This document shows, piece after piece, positions 54,776 through 63,966 of a stretch of DNA of 64,000 nt. The stretch is from GCA-002708315 sp964460905. GTDB taxonomy: Bacteria > Bacteroidota > Bacteroidia > Bacteroidales > F082. The notes below the pieces were generated by a model. The model ran no database searches. It worked only from the letters and a program-made list of their open reading frames with translations, and was not told the origin of the DNA. The stretch is from contig CAYWRM010000011.1 in the NCBI GenBank assembly GCA_964460905.1, forward strand, positions 37,253 to 101,252, given 5' to 3'. Positions within the stretch are counted from its first letter, which is position 1, and the number at the start of each line of letters is the position of its first letter. Made by a program: the position numbers and the translations under genes.

Positions 54776-55279
54776 ATGTACAAAATAATATCAATAATAT
54801 TATTAATAACAATAGCTACGATTACGCTTGGGCAGAATTCAGATACAACTATGGAAAAGTCAAAAAAGAATACAGTTAAAACTGAAGTGCAGTGGCAAGA
54901 AGAGCTTACTGGTGATCAATATCGGGTGATGAGGCAATGTGGTACGGAGCCTGCTTTTACAGGAAAGTATTATAATACCAAGGATGAAGGAGAGTATCAA
55001 TGTGCTGCATGTGGCCATAAGCTGTTCAGTAGCAGCACAAAATATGACTCTGGCTCAGGTTGGCCAAGTTTTTATAAACCCATGGATGGTACAAGTATTC
55101 TTGAAAAAGATGATAATAACTTTGGCATGGTACGTACTGAGATAGTGTGCAGTAATTGCGGTAGTCATTTGGGGCATGTTTTTAATGATGGACCAAAGCC
55201 AACAGGTTTAAGATATTGTGTTAATTCAATTTCATTAGATTTTAAACCTGTTTCGGATAGTTTATCAAATTCTGAGTAA
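54776..55279 (+). CDS. msrB: Exported peptide-methionine (R)-S-oxide reductase
   Basis: The 167-residue protein has an N-terminal signal peptide (about 1-20) and a complete MsrB domain: zinc cysteines in CAACGHKLF and CSNCGSHLGH, GSGWPSFYKP, and the catalytic Cys in LRYCVNSISLDF. It reduces methionine-R-sulfoxide in proteins; the signal peptide places it outside the cytoplasm, where it would repair oxidised envelope proteins. No msrA is nearby. Confidence 0.95.
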   Translation: MYKIISIILLITIATITLGQNSDTTMEKSKKNTVKTEVQWQEELTGDQYRVMRQCGTEPAFTGKYYNTKDEGEYQCAACGHKLFSSSTKYDSGSGWPSFYKPMDGTSILEKDDNNFGMVRTEIVCSNCGSHLGHVFNDGPKPTGLRYCVNSISLDFKPVSDSLSNSE

Positions 55280-55354
55280 TTTTGATTAAAATCTGTACAG
55301 AATAGTGCTGTTCGTAACGGGTTTAATTAGATAGTTTTTAAGAGCAGACTGTTA

Positions 55355-57826
55355 ATGAGAATATATTTACATATCGTAATAATTTTTAGTCTAATTGTGA
55401 TTGTGCCAACAAAATCCACGGCACAGTTAACAAAAATTATGGGTATCGTTATAGATGCCAAAACTGGCGACCCTGTTTCATTTGCGAATGTTTTTTTCAA
55501 AAATACTACCATTGGTGTATCAGCAGGATTTAATGGTGAATTTTCGATAGAGGTTGACACGCCAGGTGATACTCTTGTGGCATCAGCAATTGGTTATTAC
55601 CATGCGTATGTTAGAATAAAGAAAGGCGTTTTTCAGAAGGTCGAATTTCAACTCAATCCTTCAGAGTTTAATCTAAATGAAGTTGAAATATTTGCTGAAG
55701 CTAACCCTGCTCTTATCATCTTTAACAGGATGATTAAAAACAAGCCAAAGAATAATCCCAAGGAATTTGAATTTTTTGAATACCGGCTCTATAATAAGGT
55801 TGAAATTGACGCTAATAATGTTAATGATAGTTTTAAAAAAAGCCGATTATTAAAGAAACTTGAGGTCGTATTTCAATATATTGATACATCTACAATAAAC
55901 GGGAAAGCATATTTACCGGTGTTTATTACCGAATCAGTAAGTAGAGTTTTCAAACGATCAAGCCCCAGCTCAACTAGGGAGGTTATTATTGCCTCACAAA
56001 TGTCGGGATATGAAAATGAAAGCATGAGCCAGTTTATGGGAGGTTTATATCAGGAGGTAAATGTTTATGATAATTTTATCATGATCTTCGAAAAAAACTT
56101 TATCAGCCCTGTTTCAGATAATGGAATGGCAATTTACGATTATATTGTTTTGGATACAGTATCCATGAATAATAGTAATTGCTATCATCTAATGTTTAAA
56201 CCTCGTCGGAAGCAAGAACTTACTTTTGTTGGTGAAATGTGGATTGAGGATAGCACTTTTGCTGTAACTCGTGTAGATATGAAGATAGCTGTTGACGCTA
56301 ACATCAATTTTATTAATGATATTGCCATTAGTATGGAATATGATTTTGTTGATGGAAAATACTGGGTACGATCAAAAGATAAGATAATTCTCGATCTTAA
56401 TGTGATTGAAAATTCAATGAAGGTTCCTGGTTTTTTTGCCAACAGAACCAGCTATTATTCTGATTTTAAATTTAATGAACGACCATCTGACAGTATCTTC
56501 TCTCATCCTGTTAAAGTTATTTTGTTAGATGATATTGATGATAAAACTGAAGAGTACTGGACCGAAAATAGGGATGTGCTCTTAACACAAAATGAAAGTG
56601 GAATTTATGAAATGGTGGATTCGGTAAAGAATATCCCAATATTTAATACTTACGTAGATGCCATTTATATGTTAACAAGTGGGTATTTAAAAATGGGTAA
56701 ATTTGAATTTGGACCTACTTTTAAAAGTATTAGTTATAACACTACTGAGGGTGTTAGGATTCGGCTGGGAGGTAGAACAAGTAATGATTTCTCAAAACGA
56801 CTAATGCTAAAAGGGTATTTAGCTTACGGCTTTCAAGATCAGCAAATAAAAGGTGGGGGTGGATTTTTATATATGATTGCTAAAAACCCGTACAGAAAGG
56901 TTGGTGCCGATTTTACTTATGATCTCGAACAGCTGGGGCAGAATAGTACTGCTTTTTCCGATGATAATTTAATAAGTTCAATATTTCGCCGAACCCCTAA
57001 CGATAAGCAGTCGCTGGTTGAAGGATACAATATTTATTACGATCATGAATGGTTTACGGGTTTTAGTACAAAAGTGAGTTTCGATCAACGTAAAATGTAT
57101 CCTGTAGGTGAGCTAAATTTTCAAATATGGGATGGCGATCAATTTAATACGCTTAGTTCCATTAAAACTTCTGAAGTTAGTATGAAGATTAGGTTTGCCT
57201 ACAATGAAAAATATATAATTGGTGAGTTTAATCGAATAAATTTAGGTACAACCTATCCAATTCTTGAACTTAATCTTACATATGGAGTGCCCGGACTTTT
57301 TTCTTCTGATGATGAGTACTTTCGCCTAAGGTTCCAAACTAAGCATTGGTTTAATGTTTTTAATATTGGATGGAGTAGGTATGTGCTGGAATTTGGAAAA
57401 CTCTGGGGAATTGTTCCTTATCCACTTTTAGATATTGCGCCGGGTAATCAAACTCTTATATACGACCAGTACTCGTATAACCTTATGAATTACTATGAAT
57501 TTATTAATGATGAGTATGTGAGCTTGTTTTATATACACCATTTTGATGGTTTACTTTTTAATCACATTCCTTTACTTAGAAAACTGAAATGGAGAGAAGT
57601 TATTCATGCAAAAGGTATTATCGGTAATATTAGTGATGAAAATGCGCAGTACTCTGTTTTTCCTCCTTATTCCTATTCGTTATCACGACCTTATTTTGAA
57701 GTAGGAGCAGGTGTTGAAAATATATTGAAGATTGTAAAAATAGATTTTATCTGGAGGCTTAACCATCACGAGCACCCAAATACTCAGCAGTTTGGAATAT
57801 TTGGATCCTTATATTTTTCGTTTTAA
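55355..57826 (+). CDS. DUF5686 protein with carboxypeptidase-regulatory-like N-terminal domain
   Basis: The 823-residue protein has a signal peptide (about 1-22), a CarboxypepD_reg-like domain (GIVIDAKTGDPVSFANVFFKN ... GFNGEFSI, about 27-110), and a long DUF5686 region ending in beta-strand-rich sequence with a C-terminal aromatic residue (GIFGSLYFSF), as expected for an outer-membrane beta-barrel. The combination is found in many Bacteroidota outer-membrane proteins; function unknown. It follows msrB by 75 bases on the same strand. Confidence 0.88.
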   Translation: MRIYLHIVIIFSLIVIVPTKSTAQLTKIMGIVIDAKTGDPVSFANVFFKNTTIGVSAGFNGEFSIEVDTPGDTLVASAIGYYHAYVRIKKGVFQKVEFQLNPSEFNLNEVEIFAEANPALIIFNRMIKNKPKNNPKEFEFFEYRLYNKVEIDANNVNDSFKKSRLLKKLEVVFQYIDTSTINGKAYLPVFITESVSRVFKRSSPSSTREVIIASQMSGYENESMSQFMGGLYQEVNVYDNFIMIFEKNFISPVSDNGMAIYDYIVLDTVSMNNSNCYHLMFKPRRKQELTFVGEMWIEDSTFAVTRVDMKIAVDANINFINDIAISMEYDFVDGKYWVRSKDKIILDLNVIENSMKVPGFFANRTSYYSDFKFNERPSDSIFSHPVKVILLDDIDDKTEEYWTENRDVLLTQNESGIYEMVDSVKNIPIFNTYVDAIYMLTSGYLKMGKFEFGPTFKSISYNTTEGVRIRLGGRTSNDFSKRLMLKGYLAYGFQDQQIKGGGGFLYMIAKNPYRKVGADFTYDLEQLGQNSTAFSDDNLISSIFRRTPNDKQSLVEGYNIYYDHEWFTGFSTKVSFDQRKMYPVGELNFQIWDGDQFNTLSSIKTSEVSMKIRFAYNEKYIIGEFNRINLGTTYPILELNLTYGVPGLFSSDDEYFRLRFQTKHWFNVFNIGWSRYVLEFGKLWGIVPYPLLDIAPGNQTLIYDQYSYNLMNYYEFINDEYVSLFYIHHFDGLLFNHIPLLRKLKWREVIHAKGIIGNISDENAQYSVFPPYSYSLSRPYFEVGAGVENILKIVKIDFIWRLNHHEHPNTQQFGIFGSLYFSF

Positions 57827-57835
57827 TTTTTGTTG

Positions 57836-57932
57836 TCATTTCGAAGGCAGCTTTCCGCTTTAGCGGATTGCGACGAAAAATCCCCTAAGCAACTGGTACG
57901 TTTGTAGGAGATTTCTCGTCTCTCCCTACGGT
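57836..57932. repeat. Intergenic palindromic repeat (GTCATTTCGA type)
   Basis: The segment starts TGTCATTTCGAAGGCAGC and holds a small hairpin CCGCTTTAGCGG (57859-57870), then CGACGAAAAATCCCC paired with GGAGATTTCTCGTCTC. Elements with a GTCATTTCGA start and AGATTTCTCGTC end are common between genes in Bacteroidota. It directly abuts the 3' end of the broken gene at 57934-58472, which may have been cut by it. Confidence 0.65.
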
Positions 57933-57933
57933 C

Positions 57934-58472
57934 TTATATTGTATTGGAGAATAGCTCTGTTAGTGCAGAAGTAAATGTCCCAGTCGTCCCGGTTTCAGTT
58001 GTTTTACTATTAGCAGTTGTTGGATTTGTAATAGTATTCCAGCAAACTCCTCTTGCTGTAATAGTTGACCCTCCATCGCTGGTAACATTTCCTCCTGAAG
58101 AGGCTGAAATATCTGTAATAGATGATATTGAGGTTGTTGTTACTAATGGTATTGATGTAATAATAAACGTGGATTGAGTTGATGTATTACCGTGTGTTGG
58201 ATAACTTGAATACCCATCTCCCGGAGAAACAGTCTAGTTACCTTCATCCTCGAACCAATCATAGTCTACAGTATATGTTCCAATTCCGGCTAATAGATCA
58301 GTGCTACCACCACACCATTGCCATCCTGAATTCCAACCACCCTTGGTAACTATATAATCGGATTGTTCGCCCCCATATCACACCCTGCCGTAATACTACC
58401 AACATTTTGACTATAAGAAGTATATTGAGAAAGAAACAGAAAAACATAGAGAAATAATACTAGCTTCTTCAT
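57934..58472 (-). pseudogene. Remnant of a secreted repeat protein gene
   Basis: An ATG at 58472 starts a clear signal peptide (MKKLVLFLYVFLFLS) and about 40 codons before a TAG. Coding continues in another frame (GGWNSGWQWCGGSTDLL), is broken again by a TAG after WFEDEGN, then runs through ISASSGGNVTSDGGSTITARG and VCWNTITNPTTANSKTTETG, the typical Bacteroidota surface-protein repeat that reads SGGNVTSDGG ... ARGVCW. It ends at a TAA beside an intergenic repeat, with no sorting domain. One frameshift, one nonsense codon and a lost 3' end show that the gene is dead. Confidence 0.85.
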
Positions 58473-58645
58473 AATCCAAATATTAGTGGTTTATTATTGT
58501 AGGATCAAATATAATAAATAATCCCTAATAATGGAAATATATAGATATAATAATATTTATATTTTGGATGACAGAGAGGCTGTGAATTAAAACGATGGCC
58601 TATTAATATCTTTAAATATGTTTTATTATTTAGCTTTAAATATTA

Positions 58646-59872
58646 CTAATTATCAAATTTTCCTCTTTCTTCAGTTAACGAAGTAACGTGGTTGGCATAA
58701 TAATCTACTAGTTTAGGGTTTATGACTTCAAAACTTAATTTATCTTCAGAAAATTTGATAATATCTCTAAAAGCCATTAATTCTAAACGGTCTTCAACAC
58801 TAAATCCTTCAGTTTCGATGATTTTGATATTATCTTCATAATTGCTGATAACTTTTTGTGTTACTTCTAACAATTGTAGAAAATCTTCAACTTTTACATG
58901 TTTATTAATCTTGTTTAAAAATTGAACTGAGCTATAAAGTAAGTGTTCTTTAAAGATTGGCATCATACCAACCACTCTTGACCTTATCTCATTAACAATT
59001 CCAATTGCATAGCTATCATTTTCATCGGGGTCATTATCTGCAACAAATTGATTATAACTTACCGGATCTCCAAAACCTAAATAAACTCCTCTAATATCTC
59101 TTGACGAGTGTGTCTTTTTTAAATTTAAAAATCTAGTAATTAAATCAGTATCTTCTGCTTTTGTACTAATATCACCTGTAATTTTCTTCTCATCAGGGTT
59201 TTCCGACCAATTAATTGCAATTGGTATAAAAGTAATATCTTCTATTTCAATTTCAGGATTGTCTTTTATGTCCTTGAATAATTTCTCAATAGTTCCGATA
59301 ATCCCTTTTCTAAATAAACCAATTTTTCCATCTCTTGGTCGCGTACCTTCCTGAAAAGTCATAAGCTGTTCTCCTGCCATTAGGCTTGCACCAAGATAGG
59401 ATGATAGAAGTCGGTAATAATGCTCATCCGTAGAGTATTTATCCCTTCTTATTTTGAATGCCCCATAACTTTTCAAAACAAAATTCGAAGTTCTATTTTT
59501 AAAGAGGTTCTCTCCGGCTGCTGTTATTGGTATAGGTAATTTCTCTTTTATTAATGTAAATCCTAATATAAATTCATCCAGGTGAGATTTATGGTTAGGC
59601 ATATAAATAACAATGTTTTTCTTTAAGTCTAACTTGGAAAAATCTATCCGTGATTCAAGAGTCATTCTTTTAGCCGTGGGAAGAATAAGTGGTTTGAGAA
59701 TTTTAGTGAGCCTTATAAGGTTGCCTTTTTTATTAGCAGCTATATCTTTTATCTCTTTCTTTATCGCTCTAATCTGACTTCTGCTAAGATCTTCTGCTGT
59801 CTTTAAAAATTGATCTCTATTGTAAAGTTCTGATGCCTTTTTCAGTATTTTATGTAAACTATTTTTTGCCAT
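58646..59872 (-). CDS. PlsC/GPAT-family glycerolipid acyltransferase
   Basis: The 408-residue protein carries the acyltransferase motif I MPNHKSHLDEF (NHx4D), motif II/III segments FKIRRDKYSTDEHY and FQEGTRPRDGKIG, and a later FIPIAINWSE. These belong to glycerol-3-phosphate/lysophosphatidate acyltransferases, and the length and FKIRR element are nearer to PlsB-type GPATs than to short PlsC. It should act at the cytoplasmic face of the membrane in lipid synthesis. The gene is single and minus strand. Confidence 0.88.
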   Translation of the reverse strand: MAKNSLHKILKKASELYNRDQFLKTAEDLSRSQIRAIKKEIKDIAANKKGNLIRLTKILKPLILPTAKRMTLESRIDFSKLDLKKNIVIYMPNHKSHLDEFILGFTLIKEKLPIPITAAGENLFKNRTSNFVLKSYGAFKIRRDKYSTDEHYYRLLSSYLGASLMAGEQLMTFQEGTRPRDGKIGLFRKGIIGTIEKLFKDIKDNPEIEIEDITFIPIAINWSENPDEKKITGDISTKAEDTDLITRFLNLKKTHSSRDIRGVYLGFGDPVSYNQFVADNDPDENDSYAIGIVNEIRSRVVGMMPIFKEHLLYSSVQFLNKINKHVKVEDFLQLLEVTQKVISNYEDNIKIIETEGFSVEDRLELMAFRDIIKFSEDKLSFEVINPKLVDYYANHVTSLTEERGKFDN

Positions 59873-60092
59873 ATACTGTATATGTGTTTGCCTTAAATGG
59901 TAAAGGTATCAAAACTATTGAAAAAAGCAATAGTCGTTTTTAGGATTAATAGGGTGGGAGGGCGGTTCTTAAAATTAGTATGTAGTTATAATAATTGCTT
60001 CGTTATCATATGGTATTCAAATAATGTACCATCATGAAGTTCAACGAGTTTCATGGATTAATTATTAAGTGGTAAAATATCGAGTTAAGGTT
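59873..60092. other. Intergenic region, no clear gene
   Basis: A 22-codon frame (ATG at 60054, minus strand, MKLVELHDGTLFEYH) is present but too short to judge. It may be a scrap of another decayed gene next to the acetyltransferase remnant. Nothing else is visible. Confidence 0.35.
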
Positions 60093-60290
60093 TCATTCTT
60101 TTATCCAATCACTTCTTAAAATTCCATAAGCATTCACATCTTCCATCTTATCCCACTTTTTTACATGCTCTTTAAATGTTCCTTCCAGTTTCATTCCAAT
60201 TTTTTGCATAACTTTCTCTGAAGCTTGATTTCTTAAAATATGTGTTGTTATAATTTTGTGTAACTCATGGTATTTAAAAGTGGTTTTTAT
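60093..60290 (-). pseudogene. C-terminal remnant of a GNAT acetyltransferase
   Basis: Reading from a TGA at 60093-60095, about 65 codons encode HELHKIITTHILRNQASEKV, then MQKIGMKLEGTFKEHVKKW and NAYGILRSDW, the C-terminal half of a RimJ/RimL-type N-acetyltransferase (the NxxSxxxxxKxGM segment is the acetyl-CoA region). A TGA stop closes the frame upstream and there is no start codon or N-terminal half. Confidence 0.8.
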
Positions 60291-60308
60291 ATTTCACTCA
60301 ACGATCTG

Positions 60309-60337
60309 AATAAACGCTCGTTTTAATGGCGTTTATT
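60309..60337. terminator. Hairpin at the 3' end of the membrane protein gene
   Basis: AATAAACGC (60309-60317) and GCGTTTATT (60329-60337) form a 9-bp stem with an 11-base loop overlapping the stop codon of the minus-strand gene. The T-tract is on the plus-strand side, so strength as a minus-strand terminator is doubtful. Confidence 0.45.
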
Positions 60338-61757
60338 TTTTGTTAGCTGTCGTTTTAAATATAGCATATTGTATCATTCGATCCTTCTCTTTTGTTTGAA
60401 AGATTTGTATTAATTCGAACCTTTTATCGCTGGTTAATTGCTCCAGAGTAGTTCCTCCTTCCATTACACTATACCATTCATCCCATATAATGAGTGTTTT
60501 ATTATCTATTTTGTCAGTCTGTAAATATTGTATTTCTCTATGTTGCTGTGAATCAAAATAGTCAACATTTAAGGCTAAACTCAAATAGGGATGAGAAAAA
60601 TATATTGTATAAGCCGAATAATCCGAAAACTTCTTTTCGAGAAAGGGAACGATCTCTTCATCAATCAATCTGTTCTCTTCCAGTACAAACATCTTATATT
60701 CAAAGACAACACCTTCCGGACGATGAGTAAATGGATAAAAACAGATTAATAATGTAATTCCGGCTAAAAGTGAATATTTGAGTATTAAATTTTGAATTCT
60801 GTCAGTAATTGTTTGAAGACCAATTAAGGAAATGATAGCTATGAGAGGAACAATTGAAATCAATACTCTAGGTAATCCCATGGAATTAAAAATACCCAGC
60901 CACCAGAATATAGTATGCGCTAAAAATAGTATCAAAAAAGAGCCAAATATTAGTACCAATTTTATATTATTGTTTTTATTTAAGCCATTGCGTATAAGAG
61001 AGTAAAACAGGCTTATTGAACCAATTGCTAGTAAGAGATAGATTGGTTTTTCGATTACATAATTTAACCTGTGCACGAAATCTAATAATTCACCACTTCC
61101 ATATGGGCTTCCAAGATTTGCATATGGAATTTTATTGATTACCCAGAGAAAATCTTTGTAGTAAAAAGCTCCTATAATGGTGTAAATCAATTGGCCTGTA
61201 AGTATATAAGGTAGTAATTTGTATTTTTTATTGATGAGACAATAAAGTCCAAATATTCCTATAATTAATAATCCTTCTGTGCGAATGAGAGGTAGAAACG
61301 AAATGATTATAATGGCAGAAGTATCTTTCGACTTGCTAATCATGTAAATTCCAATAATCAGGAAAAGACCAAACAAGTACTCAGTAAGTCCTGAAAAAAT
61401 TAGTTTAAAATATAAGGGGGCAAAAAGTATAATTACAAAAACGAGCCAACTATTTTTAATTTTAAGGGTTCGAGTAGTATAGAAAGTGAATAGGGCAGTA
61501 AGAGTAGCACAGATACAATTAAACAAAATAATACCTTTAAATCCAAATTGTGCAAATGGGGTAGTAAATAATACAAAGACGGGTTTTGCCCAATGGTGCA
61601 AAAAGAAATGAGGGTACTTCAACGAATAATGTGAATACAGATAATGAGTAACACTATCGCCTGCATCCCCTGTTGTGTTCGTATTAAATGCGATTAAAAG
61701 CAATATTACAAATATTATCAGAGATAGAAATATTTCAGGTTGGACTATTTTTTTCAT
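60333..61757 (-). CDS. Polytopic membrane protein, GT-C glycosyltransferase-like
   Basis: The frame opens at 61820, but the first 21 codons lie in a palindromic repeat; the ATG at 61757 (MKKIVQPEIFLSLIIF) is the proper start, giving 474 residues. About ten hydrophobic helices are followed by a C-terminal soluble part (EENRLIDEEIVPFLEKKF ... DEWYSVMEGGTTLEQL). The first periplasmic loop contains DAGDSVTHYLYSHY, an acidic position expected of GT-C lipid-linked-sugar transferases such as mannosyltransferases. The donor, acceptor and even activity are unknown. No other glycan genes are next to it. Confidence 0.75.
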   Translation of the reverse strand: MKKIVQPEIFLSLIIFVILLLIAFNTNTTGDAGDSVTHYLYSHYSLKYPHFFLHHWAKPVFVLFTTPFAQFGFKGIILFNCICATLTALFTFYTTRTLKIKNSWLVFVIILFAPLYFKLIFSGLTEYLFGLFLIIGIYMISKSKDTSAIIIISFLPLIRTEGLLIIGIFGLYCLINKKYKLLPYILTGQLIYTIIGAFYYKDFLWVINKIPYANLGSPYGSGELLDFVHRLNYVIEKPIYLLLAIGSISLFYSLIRNGLNKNNNIKLVLIFGSFLILFLAHTIFWWLGIFNSMGLPRVLISIVPLIAIISLIGLQTITDRIQNLILKYSLLAGITLLICFYPFTHRPEGVVFEYKMFVLEENRLIDEEIVPFLEKKFSDYSAYTIYFSHPYLSLALNVDYFDSQQHREIQYLQTDKIDNKTLIIWDEWYSVMEGGTTLEQLTSDKRFELIQIFQTKEKDRMIQYAIFKTTANKK

Positions 61758-61798
61758 TTTTTGGTTATTATAGCTAACGTTAATTATGAGAATAGTAG

Positions 61799-61834
61799 CT
61801 GCCGGCAGGCAGGTTCGCATTCCGCCTCAGGCGG
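61799..61834. repeat. GC-rich palindromic repeat upstream of the membrane protein gene
   Basis: CTGCCGGCAG (61799-61808) is a perfect palindrome and CCGCCTCAGGCGG (61822-61834) a near-perfect one. They stand out by GC content and resemble repeat modules common between Bacteroidota genes. They rule out the upstream start codon of the neighbouring gene. Confidence 0.65.
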
Positions 61835-61889
61835 ATAATCATTTTCTGTATGGTTTGCATAAAAAGTTTATGCTCATTTCATCTATTAT

Positions 61890-62501
61890 TTAAAGATTAA
61901 TATCAAACTTAGGTTTGCCTTTTTCTTTCGCCGGAAACTTCTTTTCATATTTATTTAATTCCTCTTCCTTTATTGTAAAGGCTTCGTCTTCAAAGAATCT
62001 GCCTTTTACATTAGCCAATCCATTTTCCTGAAGTTCCAAGGCCATAAAAGGTTCAAAGTTTTGATTATCTTTTGTTGTTATTTCATATTCCCTGGCATTT
62101 AAAAATCTAAAGCGATGATAATAATCAGGATTCCCGAACAAAATCATTCCTCTAAATCCCATTCTTTTTGCTTCTGAAATTGAATAGTTTAAAAGCTTCT
62201 TTCCTATCCCTTTGTTTTGAAATGAGGGAGAAACTGAAAAAGGACCAACACATAACACTTCATATTCGTTGCTCTGCTTATCAACAATTCGTGCTTTTGT
62301 TGATATTACATGTCCTATAATTTCCCCTTCATACATTGCTACGAGGTCTAATTCTTCAATATAACTGCTACTTTCCCTAAGCTGATGCAATATCAAATGT
62401 TCATTACATCCTGGTTTGTATAAATTCCAAAACGTTTCTCTTGTGATGTTTTCTGTAATTAGAAAATATGTTTTAATTGTTCTTTGAATATGTATTTTCA
62501 T
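61890..62501 (-). CDS. GNAT family N-acetyltransferase (YhbS-like)
   Basis: The 203-residue protein has the GNAT core: EIIGHVISTKARI, VGPFSVSPSFQNKGIGKKLLNYSI (acetyl-CoA binding QxxGxG) and GMILFGNPDYYHRFRFLNA, the YhbS-type motif. It acetylates an unknown acceptor with acetyl-CoA in the cytoplasm. The extended basic C-terminus (about 175-203) is longer than usual. It is single, minus strand, between repeat elements. Confidence 0.9.
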   Translation of the reverse strand: MKIHIQRTIKTYFLITENITRETFWNLYKPGCNEHLILHQLRESSSYIEELDLVAMYEGEIIGHVISTKARIVDKQSNEYEVLCVGPFSVSPSFQNKGIGKKLLNYSISEAKRMGFRGMILFGNPDYYHRFRFLNAREYEITTKDNQNFEPFMALELQENGLANVKGRFFEDEAFTIKEEELNKYEKKFPAKEKGKPKFDINL

Positions 62502-62590
62502 AATTGTTCTAAGTTCTTTTTTTGTTTTTGAGTTTGAAATTCATTTTCAAATTTACTATTTCTTTTCCAAACGAAGTAGTAGCTGCGGTG

Positions 62591-62690
62591 GGGTGGGTCG
62601 AAAACAGGATAGTGGGATTGGTTTTGCTGAGAAAGTAGTAGTAAGCATCTTCGTTGCGCTGCGCTAAACGAGGACGAGAGGGGTGTTATA
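62591..62690. repeat. Intergenic repeat family B (CTTCGTT hairpin), copy 2
   Basis: GGGTGGGTCGAAAACAGGAT is followed by AGCATCTTCGTTGCGCTGCG and AAACGAGGACGAGA. The order matches the copy at 54670-54750. It lies upstream of the acetyltransferase gene. Confidence 0.65.
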
Positions 62691-62782
62691 GGCACATGCT
62701 TTACACTAAATTAGTGCTTAGCTTGGTTGATTTTTTCATTATTATTTTGAATCAATAGTATATGAATTCGATTTAAAGAATT

Positions 62783-62944
62783 ATACCAATTATGATTCCA
62801 TATTACCGATAAATAAATTGAATTATATTTTTCTTTATTGAGGCAGAAAATATTTAAATAGCCAAAGCTTTGGAAATATTTTCTAACAAAAAGAAAGGGA
62901 AAAGGAAACAATTTATATCGGTAATATGGGGTTATAGTTGGTAT
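62783..62944. mobile_element. MITE-like element with 36-38 bp terminal inverted repeats
   Basis: ATACCAATTATGATTCCATA (continuing TTACCGAT ... AAATTG to 62820) is matched in reverse by 62909-62944; the block CCATATTACCGAT is identical in both arms. Inside is a further hairpin GAAAATATTT ... CCAAAGCTTTGG ... AAATATTTTC. The 162-bp element has no ORF. The right tip touches the stop codon of the serine hydrolase gene. Confidence 0.75.
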
Positions 62945-63966
62945 TACTCATACAGTGGAATAATTCTATCTACTATCAGCTCAAGTGTATTATACCATTG
63001 TTGATTAGTTATGGTGGTTGATACTCCTGACCAATTGTTTGTTGCAATAACAATCAAATTCAAATCAGGGGAAATAACAATAAACTGTCCTCCATATCCG
63101 TTAGCAAAAAAATATTCATGGGCGTTACTATATCCAATCCACCAGAAATATCCATAACTTGGTCCAAATGGCTCTATACCATTAGTAGAGATTTTAAATG
63201 AAGTTGCTTTATTTACCCAATCTTCTGAAACGATCCGAACGTCATTGTAAATTCCTTTATTTAAGTACAACTGCCCAAATTTAAGCATGTCGTAAGGTGT
63301 AAGTTGTAAACCGGCAGCTCCGTTATATAATCCTTGCTTATCTTTTTGCCAATATTGAATATTAATCCCAATAGGTTGAAAAAGGTATTCTTCTGCAAAA
63401 TTGAAAACTGATTGGCCGGTAGCTTGGGTTAAAATACCAGACATCAGATGTGATGAACCTGAGTTGTAATTAAAGCTCTGACCGGGAGAACTATCCATTT
63501 GTTTATTTAATGTATATAAAATTTGATTTGGAGCGTTAATCCAATTGTTATATTCCGTAGGATTTGTAATTTCATTCCCAGAAATACCACTGGTCATTGA
63601 AAGTATATCACATATTCTAATAGTTGCTTTTATTGAATCAATAGAACTAGCATAATCACTTAAATAATCTCCAATTTCATTGTTTTCTGATGATATGATT
63701 CCCTTATCTATACTAATTCCGACTAATGTAGACATAACACTTTTGGTGACGGAGCGAACATCGTGTGTGGTTAAAGAATCACCAATTAAATATTTCTCTT
63801 TGACAATCTGCCCATCTTTATATACAATAAGACATCTCAGATTATCATTTTGAGCAGCATCAACAAAAATATTTGCAAGTGTAGTAGAATTTGGTTCTTC
63901 CTTTTTACATGAACTTACTGTTAAAAGGATGGATAACAGGAAGATGGTTAGTATGTGAGATTTCAT
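62944..63966 (-). CDS. Serine hydrolase lipoprotein (class C beta-lactamase fold)
   Basis: The 340-residue protein has a lipoprotein signal (LLTVSSCKKEEP, Cys about 20) and a penicillin-binding-like fold: the SxxK motif in VRSVTKSVMSTLVG, the YxN motif in FNYNSGSSHLM and a late FANGYGGQFIVISP in place of the KTG box. Such proteins are esterases, D-aminopeptidases or transpeptidase relatives, and few are true beta-lactamases. It would be lipid-anchored in the periplasm. The stop codon lies at the edge of the MITE-like element. Confidence 0.88.
   Translation of the reverse strand: MKSHILTIFLLSILLTVSSCKKEEPNSTTLANIFVDAAQNDNLRCLIVYKDGQIVKEKYLIGDSLTTHDVRSVTKSVMSTLVGISIDKGIISSENNEIGDYLSDYASSIDSIKATIRICDILSMTSGISGNEITNPTEYNNWINAPNQILYTLNKQMDSSPGQSFNYNSGSSHLMSGILTQATGQSVFNFAEEYLFQPIGINIQYWQKDKQGLYNGAAGLQLTPYDMLKFGQLYLNKGIYNDVRIVSEDWVNKATSFKISTNGIEPFGPSYGYFWWIGYSNAHEYFFANGYGGQFIVISPDLNLIVIATNNWSGVSTTITNQQWYNTLELIVDRIIPLYE

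Noticed and set aside
54581..54879. Several overlapping short frames upstream of msrB
   Set aside because: They run through repeat families A and B and have no conserved motif.
57944..58177. Plus-strand open frame of 77 codons rich in Val
   Set aside because: It is the antisense of the broken surface-protein repeat gene; the minus-strand frame carries the recognisable SGGNVTSDGG and ARGVCW motifs.
61758..61820. Upstream start for the GT-C-like membrane protein
   Set aside because: These 21 codons come from a GC-rich palindromic repeat and spoil the membrane-anchor start; the ATG at 61757 is better.
62711..62911. Minus-strand 66-codon open frame
   Set aside because: It lies mostly inside the MITE-like element and shows no protein-like features.
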